Source: JANQEU01 sp965228045 (GTDB taxonomy: Bacteria; Bacteroidota; Bacteroidia; Cytophagales; Cyclobacteriaceae). Taken from it: 64,000 bases of DNA. The notes beneath the pieces were generated by a model. It had not been told where the DNA came from, searched no databases, and saw only the letters and a list, made by a program, of their open reading frames with translations. Shown here one piece after another: positions 44,996 through 55,209 of the stretch; positions within the stretch are counted from its first letter, which is position 1; each line of letters starts with the position of its first letter. The stretch is from NCBI GenBank assembly GCA_965228045.1, contig OZ245789.1:496001-560000 (forward strand), read 5' to 3'. Position numbers and translations under genes: made by a program.

Positions 44996-47900
44996 AGTCA
45001 AAATATCCTGAATACAAATCCGTAAGTTACCCGACTATGGGGGAGGAAATATTGTCCTATTGGGAGGAGAATAAAGTATTTGAAAAATCGGTTGACATCC
45101 GAAGGGATGCACCCACATTCACCTTTTATGAAGGCCCACCTTCTGCCAACGGCACTCCTGGAATTCACCATGTGATGGCAAGGACCATTAAGGATCTTTT
45201 TTGCAGGTACAAAACACTGAAAGGGTTCCAGGTCAAAAGAAAAGGTGGCTGGGATACTCACGGATTGCCAGTAGAACTTCAGGTGGAAAAAGAACTCGGT
45301 ATAAGCAAAGAGGACATTGGCGTCAAAATATCGGTCGAAGAGTACAATCAAAAATGTAAGGAGGCCGTGATGAAGTTCAAGGATCAGTGGGATGATCTGA
45401 CTCGGAAGATTGGTTATTGGGTGGATCTGGATGATCCATACATCACTTTCAAGCGTGACTACATGGAGACTCTTTGGGCCCTGTTGAAAAAACTTTTTGA
45501 TAAAGGACTCCTCTATAAAGGCTATACCGTTCAGCCTTTTTCACCAGCAGCCGGCACGGGATTAAGCTCACACGAACTAAATCAGCCAGGAACTTACAAA
45601 TCGATCAAGGATACCTCAATCGTGGCTCAGTTTAAGGTGAAAAGAGATGATCGATCGGCTTTTCTGTTTGAGGATGAAAATGAAGATGTAAGGATTATTG
45701 CCTGGACCACTACGCCATGGACATTGCCATCCAACTGCGCACTCGCTGTAGGCGAGAAAATAGAATATGTTAAGGTCAAAACCTTTAATCAGTACACCTT
45801 TCAACCAGTTTCTGTGGTTTTGGCTAAAGAATTGGTAGGTAGATATTTTTCCGAAAAGGCGAAAGACCTTGTTCTTTCCGATTATAAGCAAGGCGATAAA
45901 GTCATTCCCTTTGAAGTAGGAAATACCTTTTCCGGAAAGGAACTTCTGGAAGTTCGCTACGAGCAATTGATGCCTTATGTCACCAATGATAATCTTGAAA
46001 AGAATGGGTTTCGTGTGATACCTGGAGATTTCGTGACTACCGAGGAGGGTACGGGTATCGTGCATACTGCTTCCGTTTTTGGAGCGGATGACTTTCGGGT
46101 AAGTCAGCAAAATGGAGTTCCGGCGGTAATGATTGTCGATGAAAGCGGACAGGAAGTGCCTTTGGTGGACAAACAGGGAAAATTTGTAAAAGAGGTAACA
46201 GATTTTGCGGGGAAGTATGTAAAGGAAGAGTATTATCCGGATGAGGTACGAAATCAGCCTGACTTTAAACCTACAGACGTACTGATTGCCGTTAAACTCA
46301 AAGAAGACAATAAGGCTTTCAAGGTAGAAAAGTATGAGCACAGCTATCCTCATTGCTGGAGGACAGATAAACCTGTGCTTTATTACCCGCTGGATTCTTG
46401 GTTCGTGAAAACCACGGCACTGAAGGAAAAGCTGGTTTCTATGAACAAAACTATCAATTGGAAACCTGAAAGTACCGGAACAGGTAGGTTTGGCAATTGG
46501 CTGGAAAATCTTGTCGACTGGAATCTAAGTCGCTCACGTTTTTGGGGTACACCACTACCGATCTGGGTCACGGAGGACCGACAGGAGATGAAGTGCATAG
46601 GAAGTCTGGCGGAACTGAAGAAAGAGGTAGATAAATCTGTCAAAGCCGGCTTTATGAAGGAATCTATACCGGATGATTTCGACTTGCATCGTCCTTATGT
46701 AGATGATGTGGTGTTATGTTCGGAGGACGGGCAAAAGATGTTTAGGGAGTCAGATCTGATTGATGTATGGTTTGATTCAGGAGCGATGCCTTATGCCCAA
46801 TGGCATTATCCATTTGAAAATGAAGACATATTCAAAGCCAATTTCCCTGCCGATTTCATAGCGGAAGGTGTAGATCAGACCAGAGGTTGGTTTTTTACGC
46901 TTCACGCCATAGCGGTTTTATTGTATGATTCGGTTGCATTCAAAAACGTAATGGCTAATGGACTGGTACTGGACAAAAACGGTAACAAGATGTCCAAAAG
47001 ACTGGGAAATGCCGTTGATCCGTTTGATACAATCTCAAAATACGGTCCTGATGCCACGCGCTGGTATATGATCTCAAACGCCAATCCCTGGGATAACCTG
47101 AAGTTTGACATTGACGGAGTGCAGGAAGTTCAGCGTAAGCTTTTCGGTACGCTGGCCAATACCTACTCCTTCTTTGCGCTTTACGCAAACCTGGATGGGT
47201 TTGACTATAAAAAGCCTCAGCTTGATCTGTCTAAACGAACGGAAAGTGACAGATGGATTCTTAGTAGATTGAACACGGTTACAAAAGAAGTTGATGCCGC
47301 CTTTGACGAGTATGAACCTACGAGAGCTACGCGGCTGATCCAGGGGTTTGTGATAGATGACCTGAGTAACTGGTACGTCCGTTTAAACAGGAAGCGTTTT
47401 TGGGTCGGTGAATATAATGAGGACAAGGAGGCAGCCTACCAAACTTTACATACCTGTTTGAAGACAATAGCTCAGCTTATGTCTCCGGTAGCACCTTTTT
47501 ATGCGGATCGTTTATTCATGGATCTGAATCAGGACATGAGTGACCTGGTTTCAGTTCACCTGACTGACTTCCCAATGGTCGATGTCTCCTCAATCAATGA
47601 AGAACTTGAAGCCAGGATGAGAATTGCGCAGGGGGTAAGCTCATTGGTTCATTCTTTGCGCAAGAAGGAAAAAATCAAGGTCCGACAGCCACTTTCAAGA
47701 GTTATGATCCCGATTCTTGATAAGAAAATGAAGGGCAGGCTGGATGCGGTCAGAGATTTGATCATCTCGGAGACCAATGTAAAGGCTGTTGAATACCTGG
47801 AGGATGAAAGTGGTATCCTGGTGAAAAAAATCAAACCTAATTTCCGAAAGCTGGGTGCCGAATATGGCCCAAAATTGAAACAGATCACACCATTGATCAA

Positions 47901-48351
47901 TCAGCTCTCCAAGCAGCAGATAGCGGAACTGGAATCCAATGGAAGTCTCGCACTTGAGTTGCCTGATGAGAAAATAACCATAACTTTGGAAGACGTGGAG
48001 ATTTCGTCACAGGACATTCCGGGGTGGCTGGTAGCCAACGAGGGTCCTCTGACGGTAGCATTAGACATCTCCATTACTGACGAACTAAGGAAAGAAGGTA
48101 TAGCCAGGGATGTGGTGAACAGGATTCAGAACTTGAGAAAAGATAAGGGACTGGAAGTACAGGACAAAATCCAGGTATCATACAATACCGCGGAGGATTT
48201 GGTGAGAAATGCCATTGAAGAAAATAAAAGTTACATCCAGCGTGAAACCCAATCGCTGGCATTGGAGTATTTAGATAGAGTTTCGAACGGGGAACAGCTG
48301 GACATCGATGGTTTCGGCATTGACGTTTCCATAGATGTGGTGAAGCCATGA
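44992..48351 (+). CDS. ileS: Isoleucyl-tRNA synthetase
   Basis: 1119 residues, long type. Class I motifs: 'YEGPPSANGTPGIHH' (HIGH region, about 45-60) and KMSKR (about 666-670). An editing (CP1) domain lies between ('WTTTPWTLPSN', 'GTGIVHTA'). Tyr/Ala-rich connective and C-terminal domains follow. It has a GTG start within the stop of the exporter gene, and lspA overlaps its end by 4 bases (ATGA). The length and 'HHVMART' version resemble the eukaryote-like, mupirocin-tolerant group, though the resistance state cannot be read from motifs. Confidence 0.97.
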   Translation: MKSKYPEYKSVSYPTMGEEILSYWEENKVFEKSVDIRRDAPTFTFYEGPPSANGTPGIHHVMARTIKDLFCRYKTLKGFQVKRKGGWDTHGLPVELQVEKELGISKEDIGVKISVEEYNQKCKEAVMKFKDQWDDLTRKIGYWVDLDDPYITFKRDYMETLWALLKKLFDKGLLYKGYTVQPFSPAAGTGLSSHELNQPGTYKSIKDTSIVAQFKVKRDDRSAFLFEDENEDVRIIAWTTTPWTLPSNCALAVGEKIEYVKVKTFNQYTFQPVSVVLAKELVGRYFSEKAKDLVLSDYKQGDKVIPFEVGNTFSGKELLEVRYEQLMPYVTNDNLEKNGFRVIPGDFVTTEEGTGIVHTASVFGADDFRVSQQNGVPAVMIVDESGQEVPLVDKQGKFVKEVTDFAGKYVKEEYYPDEVRNQPDFKPTDVLIAVKLKEDNKAFKVEKYEHSYPHCWRTDKPVLYYPLDSWFVKTTALKEKLVSMNKTINWKPESTGTGRFGNWLENLVDWNLSRSRFWGTPLPIWVTEDRQEMKCIGSLAELKKEVDKSVKAGFMKESIPDDFDLHRPYVDDVVLCSEDGQKMFRESDLIDVWFDSGAMPYAQWHYPFENEDIFKANFPADFIAEGVDQTRGWFFTLHAIAVLLYDSVAFKNVMANGLVLDKNGNKMSKRLGNAVDPFDTISKYGPDATRWYMISNANPWDNLKFDIDGVQEVQRKLFGTLANTYSFFALYANLDGFDYKKPQLDLSKRTESDRWILSRLNTVTKEVDAAFDEYEPTRATRLIQGFVIDDLSNWYVRLNRKRFWVGEYNEDKEAAYQTLHTCLKTIAQLMSPVAPFYADRLFMDLNQDMSDLVSVHLTDFPMVDVSSINEELEARMRIAQGVSSLVHSLRKKEKIKVRQPLSRVMIPILDKKMKGRLDAVRDLIISETNVKAVEYLEDESGILVKKIKPNFRKLGAEYGPKLKQITPLINQLSKQQIAELESNGSLALELPDEKITITLEDVEISSQDIPGWLVANEGPLTVALDISITDELRKEGIARDVVNRIQNLRKDKGLEVQDKIQVSYNTAEDLVRNAIEENKSYIQRETQSLALEYLDRVSNGEQLDIDGFGIDVSIDVVKP

Positions 48352-48968
48352 AGAAAAGACCGGTAATTCTATATTTTGGCATAACGGCTATCGTGATCAT
48401 TCTGGATCAGGTAGTAAAGTACCTGGTTCATACCAATATGACCATGGGAACCAGAGGCCAGATCAAGATTTTTGGAGATTGGTTCAAGTTACATTATCTC
48501 ACCAATCCGGGAATGGCATTTGGTATGGAGCTACCGTTTGAGAATGCTAAAATACTTTTGACTATTTTCAGGCTGGGTGCCATGTTTGCCATTGGGTACT
48601 ACCTATTTATTATGTACAAAAAGGCCGCACCTACTGGTCTATTGGTTTGTATTGGTATGATCCTGGGAGGTGCAATTGGAAACCTTATTGACAGTATTTT
48701 TTATGGTGTCTGGCTTGACAATGCTCCATTCAATGCTCCCACTCCATGGTTTTATGGACAGGTTGTGGACATGTTCTATATAGATATTTGGGAAGGCCGA
48801 ATTGCTTCCTGGGTACCCATATTTGGGGATGACTACATGGCGCTTTGGCCTGTTTTCAATGTAGCGGATGCCTCAATTTTTGTAGGGATCACCATCATTC
48901 TGATCTTTCAGAAATCGTTTTTCAAACAAGAGGATGAAAAGCTTAGTGAGGTGAAAGCCAATTCTTAG
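48348..48968 (+). CDS. lspA: Lipoprotein signal peptidase (SPase II)
   Basis: 206 residues, longer than the usual 160 by a periplasmic insertion ('YGVWLDNAPFNAPTPWFYG'-type), as in Bacteroidota. Four transmembrane helices. The catalytic aspartates are Asp115 in GNLIDS and Asp174 in NVADAS. It removes signal peptides from prolipoproteins, for instance GldK and the other lipoproteins of this window. Translationally coupled to ileS. Confidence 0.95.
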   Translation: MKKRPVILYFGITAIVIILDQVVKYLVHTNMTMGTRGQIKIFGDWFKLHYLTNPGMAFGMELPFENAKILLTIFRLGAMFAIGYYLFIMYKKAAPTGLLVCIGMILGGAIGNLIDSIFYGVWLDNAPFNAPTPWFYGQVVDMFYIDIWEGRIASWVPIFGDDYMALWPVFNVADASIFVGITIILIFQKSFFKQEDEKLSEVKANS

Positions 48969-49321
48969 TAGGTTACCGGGTATTTCTTTTCTATTTCCTG
49001 TTGCCTTTCGAGGTAGATTTTGTACTGATCCGTCCCTAAAATTCGCTTCATTTCTTCATTCTTTTCTTTAGCGATTTCCTTTTTGATTTTTTTTCTTCTG
49101 GACTCAGAAATTTTACTGATCTCAGCACTGATAAGCCTTTTGTCATAGCGACGGGTGATTTCATCGTATCGCAGCCGCTGGTTTTCAGATAGTCTGAGTT
49201 CCTGGAAGTATGCCTCCTGATCTTCGACAAATTGGGCCCTTACCTCAGGACTATATTCCTGGCTATAGCCAACATACGAACAGAGTGCCAGGAAGAAAAT
49301 AAGTTTAATTCTGATTAGCAT
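48965..49321 (-). CDS. Small exported Spy/CpxP-like protein
   Basis: About 118 residues. The signal peptide from the ATG at 49321 (MLIRIKLIFFLALCSYVG) ends near YSQ. The rest is charged and helical, with two LTxxQ-like sites ('LSENQRLRYDEI' and 'LGTDQYKIYLERQQEIEK') as in periplasmic Spy/CpxP chaperones. The start lies 17 bases inside the end of the sulfatase gene, so they are translationally coupled. A longer N-terminus (ATG at 49360) would lack a signal. Its stop overlaps the lspA stop. Assignment is by pattern only. Confidence 0.65.
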   Translation of the reverse strand: MLIRIKLIFFLALCSYVGYSQEYSPEVRAQFVEDQEAYFQELRLSENQRLRYDEITRRYDKRLISAEISKISESRRKKIKKEIAKEKNEEMKRILGTDQYKIYLERQQEIEKKYPVTY

Positions 49322-50882
49322 CTTCCACCGTAGTGTCCTTGTATTTTGTCTGAAGTTCATCCAATTCCGCCTTTAACCCTACAATTAATTCGGGATCCGC
49401 CGATTCGTAGATATTATTCATTTCGTTCGGATCATTTTCCAAATCATATAACTCCCACTGGTCGATATCATTGTAAAAGTGAATGAGTTTATATCGATCG
49501 GTTCGAATTCCATAGTGTCTTTTCACTTTGTGCCAGCCATGGGGATATTCGAAATAATGATAATAAACACCATTTCTCCAGTTGTCAGGAGTTTCACCTT
49601 GCATCAGCGGCAAAAGAGACTCTCCCTGCCAGGGCTCATTATTTTCGATATTTAGAAAATCCATTACCGTTGGCGCCCAATCCAGGTTCATGACGAGGTC
49701 ATTATTGACTGACCCAGCTTTAATTAATTTCGGGTATCTCATCAGCAGGGGCATCCCGAATGACTCTTCATACATAAACCGCTTATCGTACCACCCATGC
49801 TCCCCCAGGTAAAAACCCTGGTCAGAAGTATAGACTATCAAGGTATTGTCAAGCTCTCCTTTTTCCTCTAAGTAATCCAGCAGTCTTCCGATATTATCGT
49901 CCACACTCATGATGCATTTTAAATAATCGTTGATGTACCGTTGATATTTCCATTCGAGAAGTGCCTGTCCTTCCGGTGGATTCGAATAGAACTCATTACT
50001 GATTGGCATATAATAATCATCCCAAAATGCGCGCTGATTTTCTGTCAATGACTCATAATTTCTTTTCCATGCACTGCCAGCATCAAACCAATCCGGACCG
50101 CCTCCGGAGCCTGTTTCTTCCAGTCGGGCAGGATCCAGTTTCAGATCCATCCCCATGTACATATTTGTGATGGATTGATCCTGCTCCGCAGCTGCAGTTC
50201 TATTCTCATAGTTATCATAAAATGTCTCCGGGATTGGATATTCTTTTTCACCCAAAGTCAGGTGAATGGAATCGGGCATCCAGTTTCTGTGCGGTGCCTT
50301 ATGCTGTACCATGAGACAAAATGGCTGATCTTTTGAGATCTTGTTTTCAAGTACATCTATGGCTTTGTCAGTTATGACAGTTGTTGAGTAACCAATGAAT
50401 CTATTGGTGTCACCCATTTCTACCAGGGTCGGATTGTAATAATCTCCTTGACCTATCAATACGTTCCAGTAGTCGAACCCGGCAGGAACACTTTTCAAAT
50501 GCCATTTCCCTACTACGGCGGTATAATAGCCGTTTTTTTGCAAAATCTTTGGATATGTCATTTGCGCGCTGTCAAAGGAGCTGGCATTGTCCCTGAAACC
50601 ATTAATGTGACTGTACTTTCCGGTAAGGAAAACAGCCCTGCTTGGTCCGCAAATTGAATTGGTAACATAGGACCTGTTGAATACAATACCCTCTTTCCCT
50701 ATCCTGTCCATGTTGGGGGTTTCGATCAATTCACTTCCGTAAATGCTGAGAGCGTTCTTGGCATGATCATCGGTCATGATGAAAAGGATATTTGGCTTCT
50801 TCTCAGTGGTCGCCTCTTCAGCTTGTTTTTCACAAGCCATGATCAAAACAAAAGCTATTAAGAATAGATGAAAATGTCTCAT
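49305..50882 (-). CDS. Lipoprotein sulfatase (S1 family)
   Basis: 525 residues. A lipoprotein signal ends LIMAC (Cys17). The alkaline-phosphatase-fold domain has metal ligands in 'MTDDHAKNALSIYG' and the maturation motif C78-G-P-S-R82, where Cys becomes formylglycine. Later 'SDQGFYLGEHGWYDKRFMYEESF' is typical of S1 sulfatases acting on GlcNAc-6-sulfate or related glycan sulfates. It needs a formylglycine-forming enzyme; GldK has that fold but is structural. Surface or periplasmic location; substrate unproven. Confidence 0.92.
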   Translation of the reverse strand: MRHFHLFLIAFVLIMACEKQAEEATTEKKPNILFIMTDDHAKNALSIYGSELIETPNMDRIGKEGIVFNRSYVTNSICGPSRAVFLTGKYSHINGFRDNASSFDSAQMTYPKILQKNGYYTAVVGKWHLKSVPAGFDYWNVLIGQGDYYNPTLVEMGDTNRFIGYSTTVITDKAIDVLENKISKDQPFCLMVQHKAPHRNWMPDSIHLTLGEKEYPIPETFYDNYENRTAAAEQDQSITNMYMGMDLKLDPARLEETGSGGGPDWFDAGSAWKRNYESLTENQRAFWDDYYMPISNEFYSNPPEGQALLEWKYQRYINDYLKCIMSVDDNIGRLLDYLEEKGELDNTLIVYTSDQGFYLGEHGWYDKRFMYEESFGMPLLMRYPKLIKAGSVNNDLVMNLDWAPTVMDFLNIENNEPWQGESLLPLMQGETPDNWRNGVYYHYFEYPHGWHKVKRHYGIRTDRYKLIHFYNDIDQWELYDLENDPNEMNNIYESADPELIVGLKAELDELQTKYKDTTVEDANQN

Positions 50883-50964
50883 AATATACCGGTTGTGGAA
50901 TGCCTGTCAGATAATTATTCTAATGGAAATTGAATCTTTAAATTAACGACTTAATCTCAAACCT

Positions 50965-53157
50965 ATGAAAAATATCCTAACCTCGTTTTTAGCATTAACC
51001 CTAATGACAGCGGCCTTTGGCCAGGAGGCAATTTATGGTTTCGGTCCGGAGAGCGCTAAAGCCCAATCTGAATTTGAAGATCAGTTTGATCAGCTCATTT
51101 CCAAAGATAACCTCGATCAATGGATGCAAAAAATGTCGGCCGAACCACATTATGTCGGGACAGATTATGGTCGCCAAAATGCCGAATGGATGCGTGACCA
51201 ATTCGAATCCTGGGGATATGATGCGGAAATAAAGACATATCATGTGCTGTTTCCTTACCCTAAAGTAAGATTACTGGAAATGACCAGTCCGGATAAATAT
51301 TTAGCTAAGCTTACGGCTGTTCCGGTAGAGGGAGATGAATTCACGGCACAAGGTGACGCACTATTACCCAGCTACAATGCTTTTTCGAAAGATGGGGATG
51401 TCGAAGCTGAATTGGTTTTTGTAAACTATGGAATACCCAGCGACTACGAGGAACTGGATAGACTTGGTATAGACGTAAAAGGAAAGATTGTGATAGCCAA
51501 GTATGCCGGTTCCTGGCGAGGGATAAAACCCAAACTTGCCGCCGAGAAAGGAGCAATTGGATGTATCATCTATTCAGATCCAAAGGATGACGGGTATTTT
51601 AGGGGCGATGTTTATCCCAGGGGGGCTTTCAAAAATGAGACTGGCGTCCAAAGAGGCTCAGTCATGGACATGCCCACTTATCCGGGAGACGTCCTGACGC
51701 CAGGGTACGGTGCCACGAAAAATGCGAAAAGACTGGACAGAGAGGATGCCCCTACCATCACTAAAATACCAGTATTGCCTATTTCCTATGAAGATGCGCT
51801 TCCGTTATTGAGATCTCTGGACGGCCCGGTGGTTCCTGACAGTTGGAAAGGGGCATTGCCTATTACCTATCACATCGGACCCGGTCCGGCAAAAGTTCAT
51901 CTGAAAGTAGAGTTCGAATGGGAGATCAAACCGGCGCATAATGTTATAGCGAGACTTGAAGGATCTGATTACTCCGATCAGTATGTAATCCGCGGTAATC
52001 ATCACGATGCATGGGTACATGGTGCCAATGATCCCGTAAGTGGTATGGTAGCGCTCATGGAAGAAGCACGGATATTGGGACAGCTGGCGAAAGAAGGTAA
52101 TCGACCAAAGAGAACCGTGATTTACTGCGGATGGGATGCAGAGGAGCCTGGGCTTATCGGTTCGACAGAATGGGTGGAGGACAATAAAGCTGAGCTTAAA
52201 GAAAAAACAGTGGCATATATCAATACTGATGGAAGTGGACGCGGGTTTCTGGGAGTTGGGGGATCACATGCCCTGGAAACAATGGTGGCCGAGGTAGCGA
52301 AAGATGTCACAGACCCCCAAACAGGTGTATCAGTCTATGAGCGTAGAGTGGCGCGTGATATGGTCAATGGAGGGGATGATAAGTTTGAATTGTATGCTTT
52401 GGGCTCTGGCTCTGATTACACACCTTTTATACAACATGCGGGAATTGCCTCTCTGAACCTTGGCTTTGGGGGGGAGAATTCCGGGGGAGAATATCACACC
52501 ATTTACGATACATACCCGCACTACACAAGATTCAAAGACCCCGGATTCCAGTATGGAGAGACATTGGTCAAAGTAGCCGGCAGACTGACATCAAGAATCG
52601 CAAACGCTGAGGTCATACCGCTTGATTTTAAAGCCTGGCATACTACGGTTTCTGCCTACCTGGAAGAGGTCATGAAAATGTTGGATGAAAAAAGAAATGA
52701 AGTAGAAAGGCATAATAAAATGGTTCAAAAAAACGTCTTTGAATTAGCCGCTGATCCTACCAAGCCATTCAAGAAGCCAGAAGCGAAAGGTCCTGTTCCT
52801 TACCTTGACTTTTCCGATCTTCAAAATATTGTTGCCGATCTGGAGACGAAGATTAACATGATTGACCTGAAAGCAACAGCCATGAAACCCGGTGAAAAAG
52901 ATGGGCTAAACGAGTTATTACAGGTTGCAGAACAGAAGCTGACAAGAGACGAGGGATTGCCAAGACGGGATTGGTTTAAGCACCAGCTTTATGCACCGGG
53001 ATACTATACAGGCTACGGAGTGAAGACCCTTCCGGGAGTTAGAGAAGCGATAGAGCAGGACAATTGGACAGAAGCACAGGAGCAAATAAAATTACTCGCC
53101 GAAACGCTTCGGGGATACGCGGCTCATCTGGATAAAATCATTGCGGAGATCGAATAA
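50965..53157 (+). CDS. M28-family peptidase (glutamate carboxypeptidase II-like)
   Basis: 730 residues. Signal peptide (cut near AFGQ), a protease-associated domain (about 125-290, 'KGKIVIAKYAGSWRG'), the M28 zinc domain with 'HHDAWVHGANDP' (near 346) and 'WDAEEPGLIGSTEW', and a C-terminal transferrin-receptor-like dimerisation domain. A co-catalytic two-zinc exopeptidase; in bacteria it frees terminal amino acids from peptides outside the cytoplasm. It lies 82 bases from the divergent sulfatase gene and ends in a strong terminator. Confidence 0.93.
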   Translation: MKNILTSFLALTLMTAAFGQEAIYGFGPESAKAQSEFEDQFDQLISKDNLDQWMQKMSAEPHYVGTDYGRQNAEWMRDQFESWGYDAEIKTYHVLFPYPKVRLLEMTSPDKYLAKLTAVPVEGDEFTAQGDALLPSYNAFSKDGDVEAELVFVNYGIPSDYEELDRLGIDVKGKIVIAKYAGSWRGIKPKLAAEKGAIGCIIYSDPKDDGYFRGDVYPRGAFKNETGVQRGSVMDMPTYPGDVLTPGYGATKNAKRLDREDAPTITKIPVLPISYEDALPLLRSLDGPVVPDSWKGALPITYHIGPGPAKVHLKVEFEWEIKPAHNVIARLEGSDYSDQYVIRGNHHDAWVHGANDPVSGMVALMEEARILGQLAKEGNRPKRTVIYCGWDAEEPGLIGSTEWVEDNKAELKEKTVAYINTDGSGRGFLGVGGSHALETMVAEVAKDVTDPQTGVSVYERRVARDMVNGGDDKFELYALGSGSDYTPFIQHAGIASLNLGFGGENSGGEYHTIYDTYPHYTRFKDPGFQYGETLVKVAGRLTSRIANAEVIPLDFKAWHTTVSAYLEEVMKMLDEKRNEVERHNKMVQKNVFELAADPTKPFKKPEAKGPVPYLDFSDLQNIVADLETKINMIDLKATAMKPGEKDGLNELLQVAEQKLTRDEGLPRRDWFKHQLYAPGYYTGYGVKTLPGVREAIEQDNWTEAQEQIKLLAETLRGYAAHLDKIIAEIE

Positions 53158-53195
53158 AGGTAGGTTTATGTCGTTGACTAGGAAGATGAACAACA

Positions 53196-53227
53196 AAAAA
53201 TGGCTTCTTTTTTGAGAAGCTATTTTT
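53196..53227 (+). terminator. Rho-independent terminator after the M28 peptidase
   Basis: A 13-bp stem with one G-T pair (53196-53208 with 53215-53227) encloses a 6-base loop. It ends in ATTTTTAT, separating the peptidase from the five-gene cluster that follows. Confidence 0.85.
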
Positions 53228-53304
53228 ATAATAAACTGTCTTTCTCCACAATTTGGAACGCAAATTGTATAGACACACAAACTATTATTAGTAAGGTAAA
53301 AATT

Positions 53305-53817
53305 ATGAAAAAGACAAACAGAAAACTATTTCCATCAAGTATGTTGGTGGTAATCGTTTTAGCAACAGCAATTGGCTTTTCGTCCTGTAAAGGGAAAAAG
53401 AAGTTGTCTGAAATAACCGATACAGAAGAAGCAATGCAGGAAGAACTTGAGCCACCTGTCAGCGAGCCTGTGGAGGAAGAGCCGGAAGTTGTGGAAAATC
53501 CCGAAAAACGGGTAGCTGTATACGAGCCCACAATGTCGGAAAGATTGGATAACCAGTTTGTGGCCATTGCCAATGCATCGTCCACTACTGTCGCGAATCA
53601 GCGAATCAGTGAGACTATCAGGATGTTTAGTAACGGAAATGCGCCTGTTCTGATCATCTTCTATCGAAGTGACGGCGTGGAAGACTATGATGAGCCTACC
53701 ACAATATCCAAGTATCTGAATTATCTGAAAGATACGGGTAACAGCACCGCAATAGTAGAAGAGATGGTGATGGATGATTATGGCAGAATCAAAGAGTTGG
53801 TTTTAAAAAGGAAATAA
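53305..53817 (+). CDS. Unknown lipoprotein, first gene of the LRR cluster
   Basis: 170 residues. The lipoprotein signal ends GFSSC (Cys28), followed by a Lys-rich patch and an acidic, Pro-rich linker (about 38-67). A C-terminal domain of about 100 residues carries 'PVLIIFYRSDGVEDYDEPTTISKYLNY' (near 112-138). The chosen ATG (53305) gives a normal lipoprotein signal; an upstream in-frame ATG at 53200 is unlikely. I do not recognise the domain. Only 1 base separates it from the next gene, so it starts a coupled operon of exported proteins. Confidence 0.75.
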   Translation: MKKTNRKLFPSSMLVVIVLATAIGFSSCKGKKKLSEITDTEEAMQEELEPPVSEPVEEEPEVVENPEKRVAVYEPTMSERLDNQFVAIANASSTTVANQRISETIRMFSNGNAPVLIIFYRSDGVEDYDEPTTISKYLNYLKDTGNSTAIVEEMVMDDYGRIKELVLKRK

Positions 53818-53818
53818 C

Positions 53819-54391
53819 ATGAAAACTTTGAAATATTTATCCACTGCGATTGCAATGTTATTTGTCGTTGCAGCTTTTGGACAAGGGGACATAGATCCCA
53901 GAAGAAAACAGGCAATTGATTCATTGGCCCTGGAAAAAGTACGAGATCTGAGCAAATACATAAGTATTATTGGCTCGAAAGATACTGAGTATTCAGAAGC
54001 TACAAGGGTAATGGACAGAGCAGCCGAATTATTTGCTGCTGATAGCGAAATGGGTGTGTCATCTTTAAGTCGTGAAGAGATTACGTACTATCCCGTGCGG
54101 GAATACTTCGAGCGATTGATGGCTCTCAATTACGATAAGGTAACGATCAAGTGGTATGACATTCACTACATCAGTGACCTCGAGCGTCAGCCGGATGGAA
54201 CCTTTGTAGGTGTGATCACCATTTATCAGCGCTTTGAAGGCAGATCCGATGATGGCATGAGCTATAAGGATACTACCAAAAAAGACATCACGATATACGT
54301 TCAACAAAAGCAAACGCAAATTGCTGGTCGAACTATTGATTTCTGGGATGTTTTACTTGGAGACATTAGGGTAACAGAGACATCTGCATGA
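53819..54391 (+). CDS. Unknown exported protein of the LRR cluster
   Basis: 190 residues with a signal peptide (cut near AAFGQ). The N-terminal half is helical. The C-terminal half is a beta-rich domain, 'VTIKWYDIHYISDLER' to 'FWDVLLGDIRVTE', that pairs hydrophobic strands with charged turns and may resemble an NTF2-like barrel. No family recognised. It ends overlapping the next start by 4 bases (ATGA). Confidence 0.7.
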   Translation: MKTLKYLSTAIAMLFVVAAFGQGDIDPRRKQAIDSLALEKVRDLSKYISIIGSKDTEYSEATRVMDRAAELFAADSEMGVSSLSREEITYYPVREYFERLMALNYDKVTIKWYDIHYISDLERQPDGTFVGVITIYQRFEGRSDDGMSYKDTTKKDITIYVQQKQTQIAGRTIDFWDVLLGDIRVTETSA

Positions 54392-55209
54392 TCAGATTGA
54401 TGACTTTGGTACTCCTCCTGGTTCCATTTTTTTCTTATCCTCAGGGAAGAATTGAGGATGAAATGGAGAGCCAGGAGGAGTTATTGACTGCTTCCACAAA
54501 GCAACTGAACCAGTTTTTCAGGCGTTTCAATGGTGAGGAAGATGAAGATGGCAATCGGTACTATCCGGACGACAGGAAGTACAGAGATGAAAAATTACGC
54601 CGGAAGTATTTACCTATTTTATTTGATGCATCTTCCAACCCTGACAAGGATCTGGCAAAGCGGTTCATTGAGGAAATGACAAATAAGAACAATCCTGTTT
54701 TCATTGATTTAAGGACACAGGGACTAGTGGCCGAAGTCTCCGCAAATTTTTCTTTCAATGGAAAGTCTACCGGCATGTTGTTGTATATGGAACTTCAGGA
54801 GCAGGGAAAGGGCTATGAATGGATCATAAGAGACGTTTCTTTTGATCAGTTTTCCAGTAAATTTCAAAAAGACAAGTCTGATTCGAAGCCCTTCGTTCAT
54901 CCGATGAGTCACGAGCTTACATTTATGAACCTTAAGAAAGCTTTTGACAAAGGTCGACCCGAGTCATATACTTCCGATGATTTTGAGCCTGACTATCTAA
55001 GTATTTTCCTGTATGAAATGAATTCAGGACGGTTGAAGTTCGAAACAGTCAAAGGCCTCAAGTATCATCTTTTTGGAATTGAAGGCTGGTATCTGGAAAT
55101 CGCTAACTTTAATCGTCCGGGATACAATACCGGATGGCTGATTTCCAATTTTATGGCTGTATCCAACGAAGAAAAAGACCAGGTGCGGAATTACATTTAT
55201 GGTAATTAA
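54388..55209 (+). CDS. Unknown exported protein of the LRR cluster
   Basis: 273 residues. Short signal peptide (near FFSYPQG), then a very acidic stretch ('EDEDGNRYYPDDRKYRDE') and a compact mixed domain ending 'AVSNEEKDQVRNYIYGN'. The last part has aromatic residues (Tyr, Phe and Trp) spaced as in a beta-rich lipid- or protein-binding domain. No family recognised. Coupled by overlaps on both sides (4 bases before, 11 after). Confidence 0.68.
   Translation: MIRLMTLVLLLVPFFSYPQGRIEDEMESQEELLTASTKQLNQFFRRFNGEEDEDGNRYYPDDRKYRDEKLRRKYLPILFDASSNPDKDLAKRFIEEMTNKNNPVFIDLRTQGLVAEVSANFSFNGKSTGMLLYMELQEQGKGYEWIIRDVSFDQFSSKFQKDKSDSKPFVHPMSHELTFMNLKKAFDKGRPESYTSDDFEPDYLSIFLYEMNSGRLKFETVKGLKYHLFGIEGWYLEIANFNRPGYNTGWLISNFMAVSNEEKDQVRNYIYGN

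Noticed and set aside
45616..46353. A 245-codon open frame on the minus strand
   Set aside because: It lies wholly inside ileS, antisense to conserved synthetase sequence, with no start context or family features.
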